A stretch of DNA of 22,964 nt, taken from a virus. Location of the stretch: positions 1 to 22,964 of IMG/VR virus record IMGVR_UViG_3300042890_001696; one strand, given 5' to 3'. Under the pieces are notes generated by a model. That model had not been told where the DNA came from, did not search any database, and saw only the letters and a program-made list of their open reading frames with translations. Made by a program: the position numbers and the translations under genes. Below are positions 15,182 to 21,963 of the stretch, one piece after another. Position 1 is the stretch's first letter; every line of letters starts with the position of its first letter.

Positions 15182-18100
15182 TTAGAAATACCGAACCATA
15201 TAATTAATATCATATGGTGTTATTCCGGAGTTTGTTGCAGTGAGCCAGGTCGGTGCTCCGTAAGCTACTGCAAACGTAATTGCAGAAGTATTACCTATAT
15301 CGACAGTGGTGGTTTCATTTATAACTGCAGAGACACTATTTAAATTAATAGAAACCATAATTGTTCCTACTCTTTGATTGGTTGCACCTGAGCTGTCAAC
15401 GATTACGTAGTCAACAAAGGCAGCTTTAGTTGTTCCGGGTACGAAAGAAATGATATTTACGGCCGGACCAGGTGCGATTAATGCTGGTGCTACTTCGTAA
15501 TCAATTACTGAACCTGATACTGAGATTGCACCTGCTATTGATAGTTTCTGTGAAGGGCTTGAATATCCAATACCTAAATTACCACCGGTACTTAAGAACA
15601 TTCCGGTTGGTGAAGAATTATCTCCAAAGAATGTTAATCCAGAAGCTCCTACAACACCGCTTTGAAATAAACCATACCCGGCAACTTCTAGTTTTTGAGT
15701 TGGGCTAGTGGTTCCAATACCTACGTTACCCCCGGAGGTAATAACTATTCTGGTAGTGTCAGCTGTATAGAATCTTAGGCCGGTTCCAGATATAGCATAT
15801 AAGTCTACATAACTGTCTGTATTATCGTGATATAAATAACCGTACGCAGTACCGTTATTTTGCATTGTAAGGCCTGAGAATCTTGTTCCAGAATCAGCAT
15901 CTAATGCTAATATTCCTTCATTTGTTACCCAAGCTCCTTTAACGTGAAGTTTAGCTGAAGGATTAGTAGTTCCAATACCGACATTATCAGAAGCATTTAT
16001 GGTTATAGTTGCAACTGAGCTTGCTCCTAAGTGTAGGTAGTTAGCTGCTCTTAATGCAGTACTATCCGATTGAGCATTTGAAAATATACTTCCAGCGTTG
16101 CCATATCCTAAAATAGTTCTGAATGTAGTGTTTTCGTTAATAACTAAACCGCCAAATTGACTTGTAGAATCTATTCTAATGTTACCTGCATCGGTACCAT
16201 TAGCGGCCCCTACTATGTGCAATTTATTTCCGGGGGATGTAGTACCAATACCTACGTTACCTCCGTTGACTTGAAATACTAGAGCATCTGTAGAGTAGTT
16301 ACTAATTACAGAGTATGCTGATAGCTGCTGCCAGTAGGTGTAATTACTTCCTCCATACCATAAATTAATTTTATTATCATTTGTTGAACTAATACCGATA
16401 TGAATATTACTGTTGTATGGAACAATTTTCATACCTGGATAGCCACCGTCGTTGGTTTCTCCAATAGTTGAAACTTGTGTATCTCCAATTTTTAAAGCAT
16501 TCGGTCCATCGTCTGCAATATGTAATTTTCCTGAAGGGTTAGTAGTTCCAATACCTACGTTACCTCCAGTTGTTACTGTAAGTTTTGCTGAAGCAAATCC
16601 ATCATCAGCAGATGCTAATTTGAATTTATTTGAATCTGCTTTATCTAATCCTAGTACCCAATCCTGGTTTCCTGTGTATAGGAAATGCTGTTCTACGTTT
16701 CCTGAGGTTGCTTCAAAAAAAGTTCTTAGTGATGTTGTGTTTGTACTTAATACTCTAAATGCTGTAGCTGATGTACCACTATTTACATCTAGTTTTATAG
16801 CAGGGCTTGTAGTACCAATCCCAACATTACCAACATTGTAATAGATATTGCCGGCTGATCCTGTCCAAACAGAGTCTCCAGCATTTAGAGCGTACGAAGC
16901 TGTTAAAGCATAGCTAGCGCTTACTGCATGAGTGATTGATCCTGAGAAGGAACCTGTGAATGATGTGGCGTAAACATTACCGTTAACTTGTAAAGTTGCT
17001 AAAGTTGGGTTAGTGGTTCCAATACCGACGTTACCGTTTTGGAAATCAAATTTACTTGACCTAAAGGTAAGTGGTGTATAGGCACTATCGGCATCATCAA
17101 TTGAAGCAACTTCTAAATTAGTACCGGAGGATATTCTAAAGTTTTGATTTGTGTTAGCTCTAACGTGTAATTTAGATAGTGGGCTAGTAGTACCAATACC
17201 CACAAGGCCGGTGTTTGTTAATACTATAGAGTTAGGATCGGTAATTAAACCTGTATTGTAACTATTAACAATGTACAAACTTGTACTGTTTGCAGGTGAG
17301 CCGATGTGTGCTGAAGCAATTCCGGATTGCCATAAGAATAAACTTGTTGCTTCTCCTGTGTTGTTTTGTACAGATAATCCGTTTGAATAAGCTCCTCTTG
17401 AGGAAGTCATTGTTCCGAATGCACCTGTTCCAATAACATCTAATTTTATAGCAGGGCTAGTAGTGTTAATACCTACGTTACCGCCTGCTGCAATACGCAT
17501 TCTTTCAGTATTGTTTGTATAGAAGTTAACAAACGCTGATACTGAAGTTCCTATGTTTAATTCAGAGTTTTGATAGCTGTTAATAAATCCAACGTTTGAA
17601 CCGTTGTAGTTTAAATGTAAACTTGAGTTGTTACCGCTACCATCTACTATAATTCTTTGAGTTGCATCTGTAGAACCGGAAATGTGAAGTCGGGCAGAAG
17701 GACTATAAGTGCCAATACCTACATTACCTTGAGTTGGAGCTAAAGCAATATTACCTCCTTGGTATAAAACCATACTAGCAGTAACTGCTGTATTAGTAAA
17801 TGACGAGCCTGAAGTTTGCTGGTTTATAAAACCAAATGATTTATACTGTCCTGCTGGTGTATACGATTCATAATAAGGCTTACCTGAATTGTTTGCTACC
17901 GATACACCTGCTAATTCACTAGTAAAGAATCCACCTTCAATCCATTGATATGTTGGTGATTCTTGAGCAGATAAGAAGTAGTGTGATTTAGCTTGGTTTG
18001 AATTTTTTCTAGCAATAAATAAACCGGCACTTGTTACACTATCATTACCGATTTGAGCTTGTCCTTGTACTTCGAGTATTTGAGATGGACTAGCAGTACC

Positions 18101-20191
18101 AATACCAACATTACCCCCGGTGGTGATACGCATTTTTTCAGTACCGCTAGTCAGGAATGCAGCAGTAGTATTCGCTTCAACATACAGAGTTGAAGCACCG
18201 TAGATATAGTTTTTTATTCCGGATGGACCTAACGCAATACCGCCGGCATTTGTTCCTTGAATATCAACAGTAGTGATTCCGGTACCTATTAGACTTGGGT
18301 TGGTTGTTCCAATACCAACGTTGCCTGTAGTATCAAGATACACTCTTGAAACTCCATTAGTCTGTAAACTTAGAGGAGTTGCATTACTTGAACCAACAAT
18401 TCCAACATTTGAAGAAAGCCCAGCGTATAGGTGATATGTACCTGTATTCTCAATAAATAATAGTTGGTTACCAGAACCGTATAAGTGAAGTTTTTGAGAA
18501 GGAGTAAAGGTTCCAATACCTACATTACCGTCAGAAGCAATCCGCATTCGTTCTGCTCCATTTGTCTTAAGCAGTAAGTTATAACCAACAGTAGCATTTT
18601 CTAATACTAAATCACCGGCGGCGATATTTAAAACCATTGGAGTTATTGTTGAAACACTACCGAATAAGTAATTACTTGCTCGAATATTTCCAATAACATC
18701 TAGGTTAGTACCTGGGTTGGTTGTTCCAATGCCTACGTTACCAGCATAATATCCTGATCCATTTGTATTAACAAAGTATGAAGTGGTCCCTCCTAGTCCG
18801 GAAGACATATTAACCCCGTAATTCACTTCAATTGCTCTACCGGAGGATCCAGAATGTTGAATTAGGAGTGAACCAAAACTGTTAGCTGGGTTTTTCTTAA
18901 AAAGTACTAATTCGGCGGCACTGCTATTATCTGTGGTTGCAAAAATACCATCAACAGTACTTGTTGCATTTACTGCTAATTGAGCTGGGAATAAACTTGA
19001 ATATTGTGTTGTTGCTGTGGTTCCAATACCTACGTATCCTGCTGCAGTAATTCGGACTCTTTCATAACTACCATCAGAACCAAGTGCTAAATACCCATTA
19101 CTTACTGTGGTTCCAACAAACATTCCAAGTGAACCGTGGTTCATCCAGACGGCGCCTTTTACTGTTTGGTTTTGAGTTAAGTACATAGCGGAGTATGTAC
19201 CGCTTGCATCAAGTCTCAGCTGGTTATCGCTAGATGAAAAAACTTCTAATTTACCTGTTGGACTTGTAGTACCAATACCGACGTTTCCGGTACTTGAAGC
19301 AATCCATAGTCTTGTAGTACCGTCTTGATCAATAGCGAAGTTAAATCCACCGGCCGGAGAAGAAATATTCCATGCCGAATCGCCTCTTTTATCTAAAGAA
19401 AGTCTCGGAACATAACTATTACCTCCGGTTGTTGCAACTGTAAGTTTTGTATCTCCGGTAGCTGTATATACTTCTAACTTTGAGGAAGGGCTTGTGGTTC
19501 CAATACCAACGTTTCCTGAATTGTCAATAAACAATCTCGAAGTTGTTGAACCAGTTCCTGTTTCTAAACTTAAAGTTTTGCTCTGTACTAATAATGGTTT
19601 AAACTCTGCTCCCCAATCAACTGCGTATAGAAAGCTAATCCCTGACTGTACTGCAAGTGTTGTAGCATGTCCTTGTGCTGATAAGCCGTTGGTAGCTCCT
19701 GTTGCAGATATTGCTCCATTTACTTCTAGTTTTTCATAAGGAGTAGTTGTTCCAATACCAACAGTACCTATACTGGTAATGCGCATACGTTCAGTAGCAG
19801 AGGTATAAAATAACATTGAGTTTGAAGTAGATGCAAACCCGTTATTATCAGATAAAACACCAATGTTATAATTTCCTCCTGCATTTGATACAAAAATATC
19901 AGTCCTTGTGCCGCTTGCTCCACCGTAGACGTCTACTTTGTATGATGGATTAGTAGTTCCAATACCAACATTACCCTGATTATAGTAAATATTTGCACCT
20001 GATCCTGTCCAAATAGAGTCTCCAGCATTTAAAGCGTAAGATGCAGTTAAAGCATAGGAAGCAGTAGTGGCAAACGAAGCGGTTCCAAATAGTGAACCCG
20101 TAAATGATTGAGCCGTTACATTAGTTGTAACGTTAAGTGAATTCAATGAGGCATCCGACCCCGATACGAGCAGCTTTTTCCAGTTTGGCAT
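15182..20191 (-). CDS. Giant phage tail fibre with NVGIGT repeats and beta-rich C-terminal tip domain, no S74, 1669 aa
   Basis: The protein opens MPNWKKLLVSGSDASLNSLN, the same WKK-x-x-VSGS signature as the 404-aa protein upstream, so both may attach to the same virion site. A head cassette (about residues 27-73) with TASFATTASYALTASYALNA hexads follows, then about 19 NVGIGT-type units averaging about 88 residues. A second head cassette lies at about 1073-1121, suggesting a fusion of two fibre units. The C-terminus (about 1565-1669) is not S74. It is a beta-rich domain with KAAFVDYVIVDSSGATNQRV and ETTTVDIGNTSAITFAV, ending in NYMVRYF. It resembles, from memory, a C-terminal domain found on various phage tail proteins. 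How this fibre trimerises is therefore unclear. The start is set by AGGAG at 20199-20203, seven bases before the ATG, the best Shine-Dalgarno in the window. Confidence 0.92.
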   Translation of the reverse strand: MPNWKKLLVSGSDASLNSLNVTTNVTAQSFTGSLFGTASFATTASYALTASYALNAGDSIWTGSGANIYYNQGNVGIGTTNPSYKVDVYGGASGTRTDIFVSNAGGNYNIGVLSDNNGFASTSNSMLFYTSATERMRITSIGTVGIGTTTPYEKLEVNGAISATGATNGLSAQGHATTLAVQSGISFLYAVDWGAEFKPLLVQSKTLSLETGTGSTTSRLFIDNSGNVGIGTTSPSSKLEVYTATGDTKLTVATTGGNSYVPRLSLDKRGDSAWNISSPAGGFNFAIDQDGTTRLWIASSTGNVGIGTTSPTGKLEVFSSSDNQLRLDASGTYSAMYLTQNQTVKGAVWMNHGSLGMFVGTTVSNGYLALGSDGSYERVRITAAGYVGIGTTATTQYSSLFPAQLAVNATSTVDGIFATTDNSSAAELVLFKKNPANSFGSLLIQHSGSSGRAIEVNYGVNMSSGLGGTTSYFVNTNGSGYYAGNVGIGTTNPGTNLDVIGNIRASNYLFGSVSTITPMVLNIAAGDLVLENATVGYNLLLKTNGAERMRIASDGNVGIGTFTPSQKLHLYGSGNQLLFIENTGTYHLYAGLSSNVGIVGSSNATPLSLQTNGVSRVYLDTTGNVGIGTTNPSLIGTGITTVDIQGTNAGGIALGPSGIKNYIYGASTLYVEANTTAAFLTSGTEKMRITTGGNVGIGTASPSQILEVQGQAQIGNDSVTSAGLFIARKNSNQAKSHYFLSAQESPTYQWIEGGFFTSELAGVSVANNSGKPYYESYTPAGQYKSFGFINQQTSGSSFTNTAVTASMVLYQGGNIALAPTQGNVGIGTYSPSARLHISGSTDATQRIIVDGSGNNSSLHLNYNGSNVGFINSYQNSELNIGTSVSAFVNFYTNNTERMRIAAGGNVGINTTSPAIKLDVIGTGAFGTMTSSRGAYSNGLSVQNNTGEATSLFLWQSGIASAHIGSPANSTSLYIVNSYNTGLITDPNSIVLTNTGLVGIGTTSPLSKLHVRANTNQNFRISSGTNLEVASIDDADSAYTPLTFRSSKFDFQNGNVGIGTTNPTLATLQVNGNVYATSFTGSFSGSITHAVSASYALTASYALNAGDSVWTGSAGNIYYNVGNVGIGTTSPAIKLDVNSGTSATAFRVLSTNTTSLRTFFEATSGNVEQHFLYTGNQDWVLGLDKADSNKFKLASADDGFASAKLTVTTGGNVGIGTTNPSGKLHIADDGPNALKIGDTQVSTIGETNDGGYPGMKIVPYNSNIHIGISSTNDNKINLWYGGSNYTYWQQLSAYSVISNYSTDALVFQVNGGNVGIGTTSPGNKLHIVGAANGTDAGNIRIDSTSQFGGLVINENTTFRTILGYGNAGSIFSNAQSDSTALRAANYLHLGASSVATITINASDNVGIGTTNPSAKLHVKGAWVTNEGILALDADSGTRFSGLTMQNNGTAYGYLYHDNTDSYVDLYAISGTGLRFYTADTTRIVITSGGNVGIGTTSPTQKLEVAGYGLFQSGVVGASGLTFFGDNSSPTGMFLSTGGNLGIGYSSPSQKLSIAGAISVSGSVIDYEVAPALIAPGPAVNIISFVPGTTKAAFVDYVIVDSSGATNQRVGTIMVSINLNSVSAVINETTTVDIGNTSAITFAVAYGAPTWLTATNSGITPYDINYMVRYF
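15545..19970 (-). repeat. Tandem NVGIGT protein-repeat array (about 19 units)
   Basis: The cores vary around GNVGIGTT[SN]P. Two units carry insertions between the core and the following hydrophobic strand (near 18275-18310, NPSLIGTGITTVDI; near 18965-19025, TATTQYSSLFPAQLAV). The preceding strand often contains E-R-M-R-I or a variant. Confidence 0.85.
16831..16972 (-). repeat. Internal fibre head cassette, second copy in the 1669-aa fibre
   Basis: This encodes YATSFTGSFSGSITHAVSAS, YALTASYALNAGDSVWTGSA and GNIYYNVGNVGIG, at about residues 1073-1121. It is far from the N-terminus and closely matches the third cassette of the 2427-aa fibre in protein sequence. Confidence 0.83.
19975..20110 (-). 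repeat. Fibre head cassette, N-terminus of the 1669-aa fibre
   Basis: This encodes FTGSLFGTASFATTASYALT, ASYALNAGDSIWTGSGANIY and YNQ. It has three consecutive T-A-S-[FY]-A-x hexads, the longest run among the six copies, and links to the GTAS[YW]A motifs of the 5'-truncated fibre-like gene upstream. Confidence 0.83.
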
Positions 20192-20274
20192 ATATATACT
20201 CCTATTGCGGTTAGAAACAGCATCATTGCTGCCTACTTCCCTTTACGGGCCAACACTAGGTTTGTTATAAATAT
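20192..20274 (-). promoter_or_regulatory. Longest intergenic leader, with AT-rich element copy 4, stem-loop and strong Shine-Dalgarno
   Basis: The 83-base gap begins on the coding strand with ATATTTATAACAAACC, fused to the TAA stop of the 75-aa gene. A small hairpin (CAGCA-ATGA-TGCTG, 20218-20231) lies in the middle, and AGGAG (20199-20203) lies seven bases before the ATG. It is the only gap with enough room for a full leader, so it is the best candidate site for separate expression of the giant fibre genes. No T-run follows the hairpin, so it is not a standard terminator. Confidence 0.5.
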
Positions 20275-20502
20275 TTAAGATTTCGACTTAGTAGCAGTCT
20301 CTTTTTGAATGATTTTTTCAAGCTCTTCTTGCTTTTTAGTTTCTTCAGCCTGTAGAGTAAATTGAATATTCATTATAGCTTCGTCAAGTTTATCTTGAAG
20401 CCCGGCGATTGCTCTTGCACTTTTACCAGATATCTGAATAACGTCTAAGGATTGTCTTATAATAGCAATCTCTTCTGGGGTTAATCCAATTTCGTAATTC
20501 AT
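20275..20502 (-). CDS. Small helical phage protein of unknown function, 75 aa
   Basis: I do not recognise a named family. The protein is mostly helical: an LTPEEIAIIRQSLDVIQ helix near the N-terminus, an S-G-K-S turn, a second amphipathic helix containing GLQDKLDEA, then a charged tail rich in Glu, Lys and Gln. There is no signal peptide or membrane segment. It lies two bases after the 70-aa gene and shares with it the layout L-T-x-E-E, a long helix, a Ser/Gly turn, and a helix with K-L-x-x. The two look like diverged tandem paralogs. Their place inside a fibre-gene run suggests a small assembly or adaptor role, which is inference only. The start is the ATG two bases past the preceding stop, so translation is probably coupled. 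Confidence 0.75.
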   Translation of the reverse strand: MNYEIGLTPEEIAIIRQSLDVIQISGKSARAIAGLQDKLDEAIMNIQFTLQAEETKKQEELEKIIQKETATKSKS

Positions 20503-20504
20503 AC

Positions 20505-20717
20505 TTACTTAACTGTAATGTATTGGTTTTGAAGCTTAATTATAAGCTTGTACAGCATTTCAATTGCTTCTCCTTGAAAAGTTGATTGTTTAATCATTGC
20601 AAGGAGGAACTGAAGTTCTTCTCTAGTAAGTGAATAATCCTGAGTTGGGGATTGGATGGGCTGTGGTTGTACTGTCTGTTCGGAACTAACAACTAAATTG
20701 TCTGTTTTTAAGGCCAT
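20505..20717 (-). CDS. Small helical phage protein of unknown function, 70 aa
   Basis: The first 28 or so residues are polar and look disordered (Q-P-Q-P-I-Q-S-P-T-Q), then a compact helical part begins with YSLTREELQFLLAMIKQSTF and continues GEAIEMLYKLIIKLQNQY. From memory, similar short L-T-x-E-E-L-x-x-L-L proteins occur in structural regions of aquatic T4-like phages, without a known role. The protein appears related to the 75-aa product directly downstream. The ATG follows the upstream stop by nine bases (TAATAAAAGTTT then ATG), with no Shine-Dalgarno and an A-rich leader. The second codon is Ala. Its small size and coupled position suggest it is made in step with the 404-aa protein; a role as a fibre adaptor or chaperone is speculative. 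Confidence 0.75.
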   Translation of the reverse strand: MALKTDNLVVSSEQTVQPQPIQSPTQDYSLTREELQFLLAMIKQSTFQGEAIEMLYKLIIKLQNQYITVK

Positions 20718-20726
20718 AAACTTTTA

Positions 20727-21941
20727 TTAACTATACATATAAATATCCCCGTTTGACGAGTTTACATATACGTTACCAAAACCATTTCCACTACCTCCCC
20801 ATGTTGGAGCTGCTGCAGGAGCACCAGCTGCTGATTTAGCAGACACTACGTATTCGTCTGCGCTAACGGCGGTTGATGTTCCAATCACATCGTATGCCAT
20901 TGCAAAACGACCGTAAGTACCGGTCGAGCTAGCTTCTAAATAAAAAGCAGAACCGGATCCTGCTGCGTTGTATTGAGTAACCCATCCAGAATCTGCTAAA
21001 GTAGTCGATCCTGAGTTGATAAGGATAAATTTATCTTTTACTGTTAAGTTATCAACGTTAGTAAATGAAGCGGTACCAGCAACTGTTAAGTCACCTGTTA
21101 CTGTTAAATTACCTCCGATTGATCCACCGCCTGTAACGGATAGTGTATTAAAGAAGCCTATCTGACCCTGAACTGCACCTATTGAGTTAGGGGCACCTGC
21201 AGGAGAGCCTGCTGAAATATACCCGGAAGGAGCTGTAATATTTGTGCCGGCTTGAATAAAACTTCCTGCCGTAATCGATTGGGCAGCTGAAACTACTAAG
21301 CCTTGTACTGTTCCTGAAGCTGATACAGCGGAGCCTGTTATTGCACCGGTTGCGCTTAAAAATCCAGTGACTGATGTGTTTCTAGCGATACCTAAATTAG
21401 TACCGTCATCAGTTAAACCGCTATTTACTAATTGTCCGTTACTAGAATCCCATTTAGTTAGTACGTTATTTGTTAAAGAACCAGCATTTTTTAACTGTAT
21501 ATCATCAGCATTTACAGTAATACCAGTTCCGGCACCTACGGCAAGTGAATCTCCACCATCTGCAGATACTAGACCTGCACCTGCTAAATCTGTAACTACG
21601 TTAGCGTATGTAATTTTTACGAGTCCAGATGAGCTAGATACAAAGAAAAAGTCTGTTGTAGCGAGATCTGTAATGTTGGTGTTAGCGGTAATTGTGGTCG
21701 CTGTAATACCGGTTAATCCAGAACCGTCTCCAAAGAAAGAACCTGAAAAAGATCCTGAAATTGATACTCCGGTTGCACCTGTAGTCGCTAAAATATTACC
21801 AGTACCGTTGATTGCAGTAGTTGATAAATTGCTAGCAGAACCGCCTCCTATAACTACCTGACCTGATGTTAGGTTATCTACAGATAATGCTGCTAGGTTT
21901 GCACTACTACCTGATACTATTATTTTCTTCCAACTTGCCAT
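20727..21941 (-). CDS. Phage virion structural / fibre-like protein, 404 aa
   Basis: The N-terminus MASWKKIIVSGSSANLAALS closely parallels that of the 1669-aa fibre, suggesting a common attachment domain. Near residues 65-80 comes SGSFSGSFFGDGSGLTGITA, a GDGSGLTGI motif common in phage tail proteins. The middle is low-complexity beta sequence rich in Gly, Ser, Thr and Ala. Around residues 275-310 there is VTGDLTVAGTASF and NVDNLTVKDKFILINSGS, a segment I recall from structural proteins of aquatic T4-like phages. The C-terminal part (GNGFGNVYVNSSNGDIYMYS) has no chaperone domain. There are no NVGIGT repeats, so it is a different class from the three giant fibres. It is probably a tail or baseplate-associated protein, perhaps an anchor. 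The start is the ATG 22 bases after the upstream stop, without a Shine-Dalgarno. The last codons contain the ATATTTATA element. Confidence 0.82.
   Translation of the reverse strand: MASWKKIIVSGSSANLAALSVDNLTSGQVVIGGGSASNLSTTAINGTGNILATTGATGVSISGSFSGSFFGDGSGLTGITATTITANTNITDLATTDFFFVSSSSGLVKITYANVVTDLAGAGLVSADGGDSLAVGAGTGITVNADDIQLKNAGSLTNNVLTKWDSSNGQLVNSGLTDDGTNLGIARNTSVTGFLSATGAITGSAVSASGTVQGLVVSAAQSITAGSFIQAGTNITAPSGYISAGSPAGAPNSIGAVQGQIGFFNTLSVTGGGSIGGNLTVTGDLTVAGTASFTNVDNLTVKDKFILINSGSTTLADSGWVTQYNAAGSGSAFYLEASSTGTYGRFAMAYDVIGTSTAVSADEYVVSAKSAAGAPAAAPTWGGSGNGFGNVYVNSSNGDIYMYS
20736..20747 (-). promoter_or_regulatory. AT-rich element, copy 5, inside the 3' end of the 404-aa gene
   Basis: GATATTTATATG on the coding strand lies within the codons for D-I-Y-M, ten bases short of the next gap and about 20 bases before the ATG of the 70-aa gene. 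It shares ATATTTATA with the intergenic copies. The gap itself is only nine bases, so a functional element would have to overlap the coding region. It may be chance. Confidence 0.25.
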
Positions 21942-21963
21942 GGTCTATGTTAGTTATAAATAT
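21942..21963 (-). promoter_or_regulatory. AT-rich intergenic element, copy 6
   Basis: The 22-base gap on the coding strand begins ATATTTATAACTAAC, fused to the TAA stop of the 5'-truncated fibre-like gene, and ends ATAGACC before the ATG of the 404-aa gene. No Shine-Dalgarno is visible. It matches copies 2, 3 and 4 over the first 11 bases. Confidence 0.5.

Noticed and set aside
16452-16841. Plus-strand open frames, the longest 129 aa, many containing G-L-V-V-P-I-P-T-L-P
   Set aside because: They are the antisense reading of the NVGIGTTSP cores. The shared motif is a by-product of the repeat, has no independent gene context, and appears wherever a core appears.
1261-20191. A diversity-generating retroelement acting on the fibre genes
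   Set aside because: No reverse transcriptase, no template repeat and no pair of near-identical copies differing mainly at adenines is visible. Differences between duplicated modules fall on silent sites of all types.
1261-20191. CRISPR array suggested by regularly recurring short motifs
   Set aside because: The recurrences are coding, in frame, degenerate and about 250 bases apart. They encode a known protein-repeat core.
20192-20231. An upstream small reading frame starting at the ATGATG inside the hairpin of the 83-base leader
   Set aside because: It would be about 22 codons, overlaps the fibre start in another frame, and has no ribosome binding site of its own. The AGGAG clearly belongs to the ATG at 20191.
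20218-20231. Rho-independent terminator before the 1669-aa fibre gene
   Set aside because: The stem is only five base pairs (a few more with G-U pairs) and no T-run follows it on the coding strand.
21367-21861. Plus-strand open frame of 164 aa
   Set aside because: It lies wholly opposite the 404-aa structural gene. Its proline- and valine-rich composition is what the complement of Gly/Thr/Asn-rich codons gives, and it has no ribosome binding site or neighbours on that strand.
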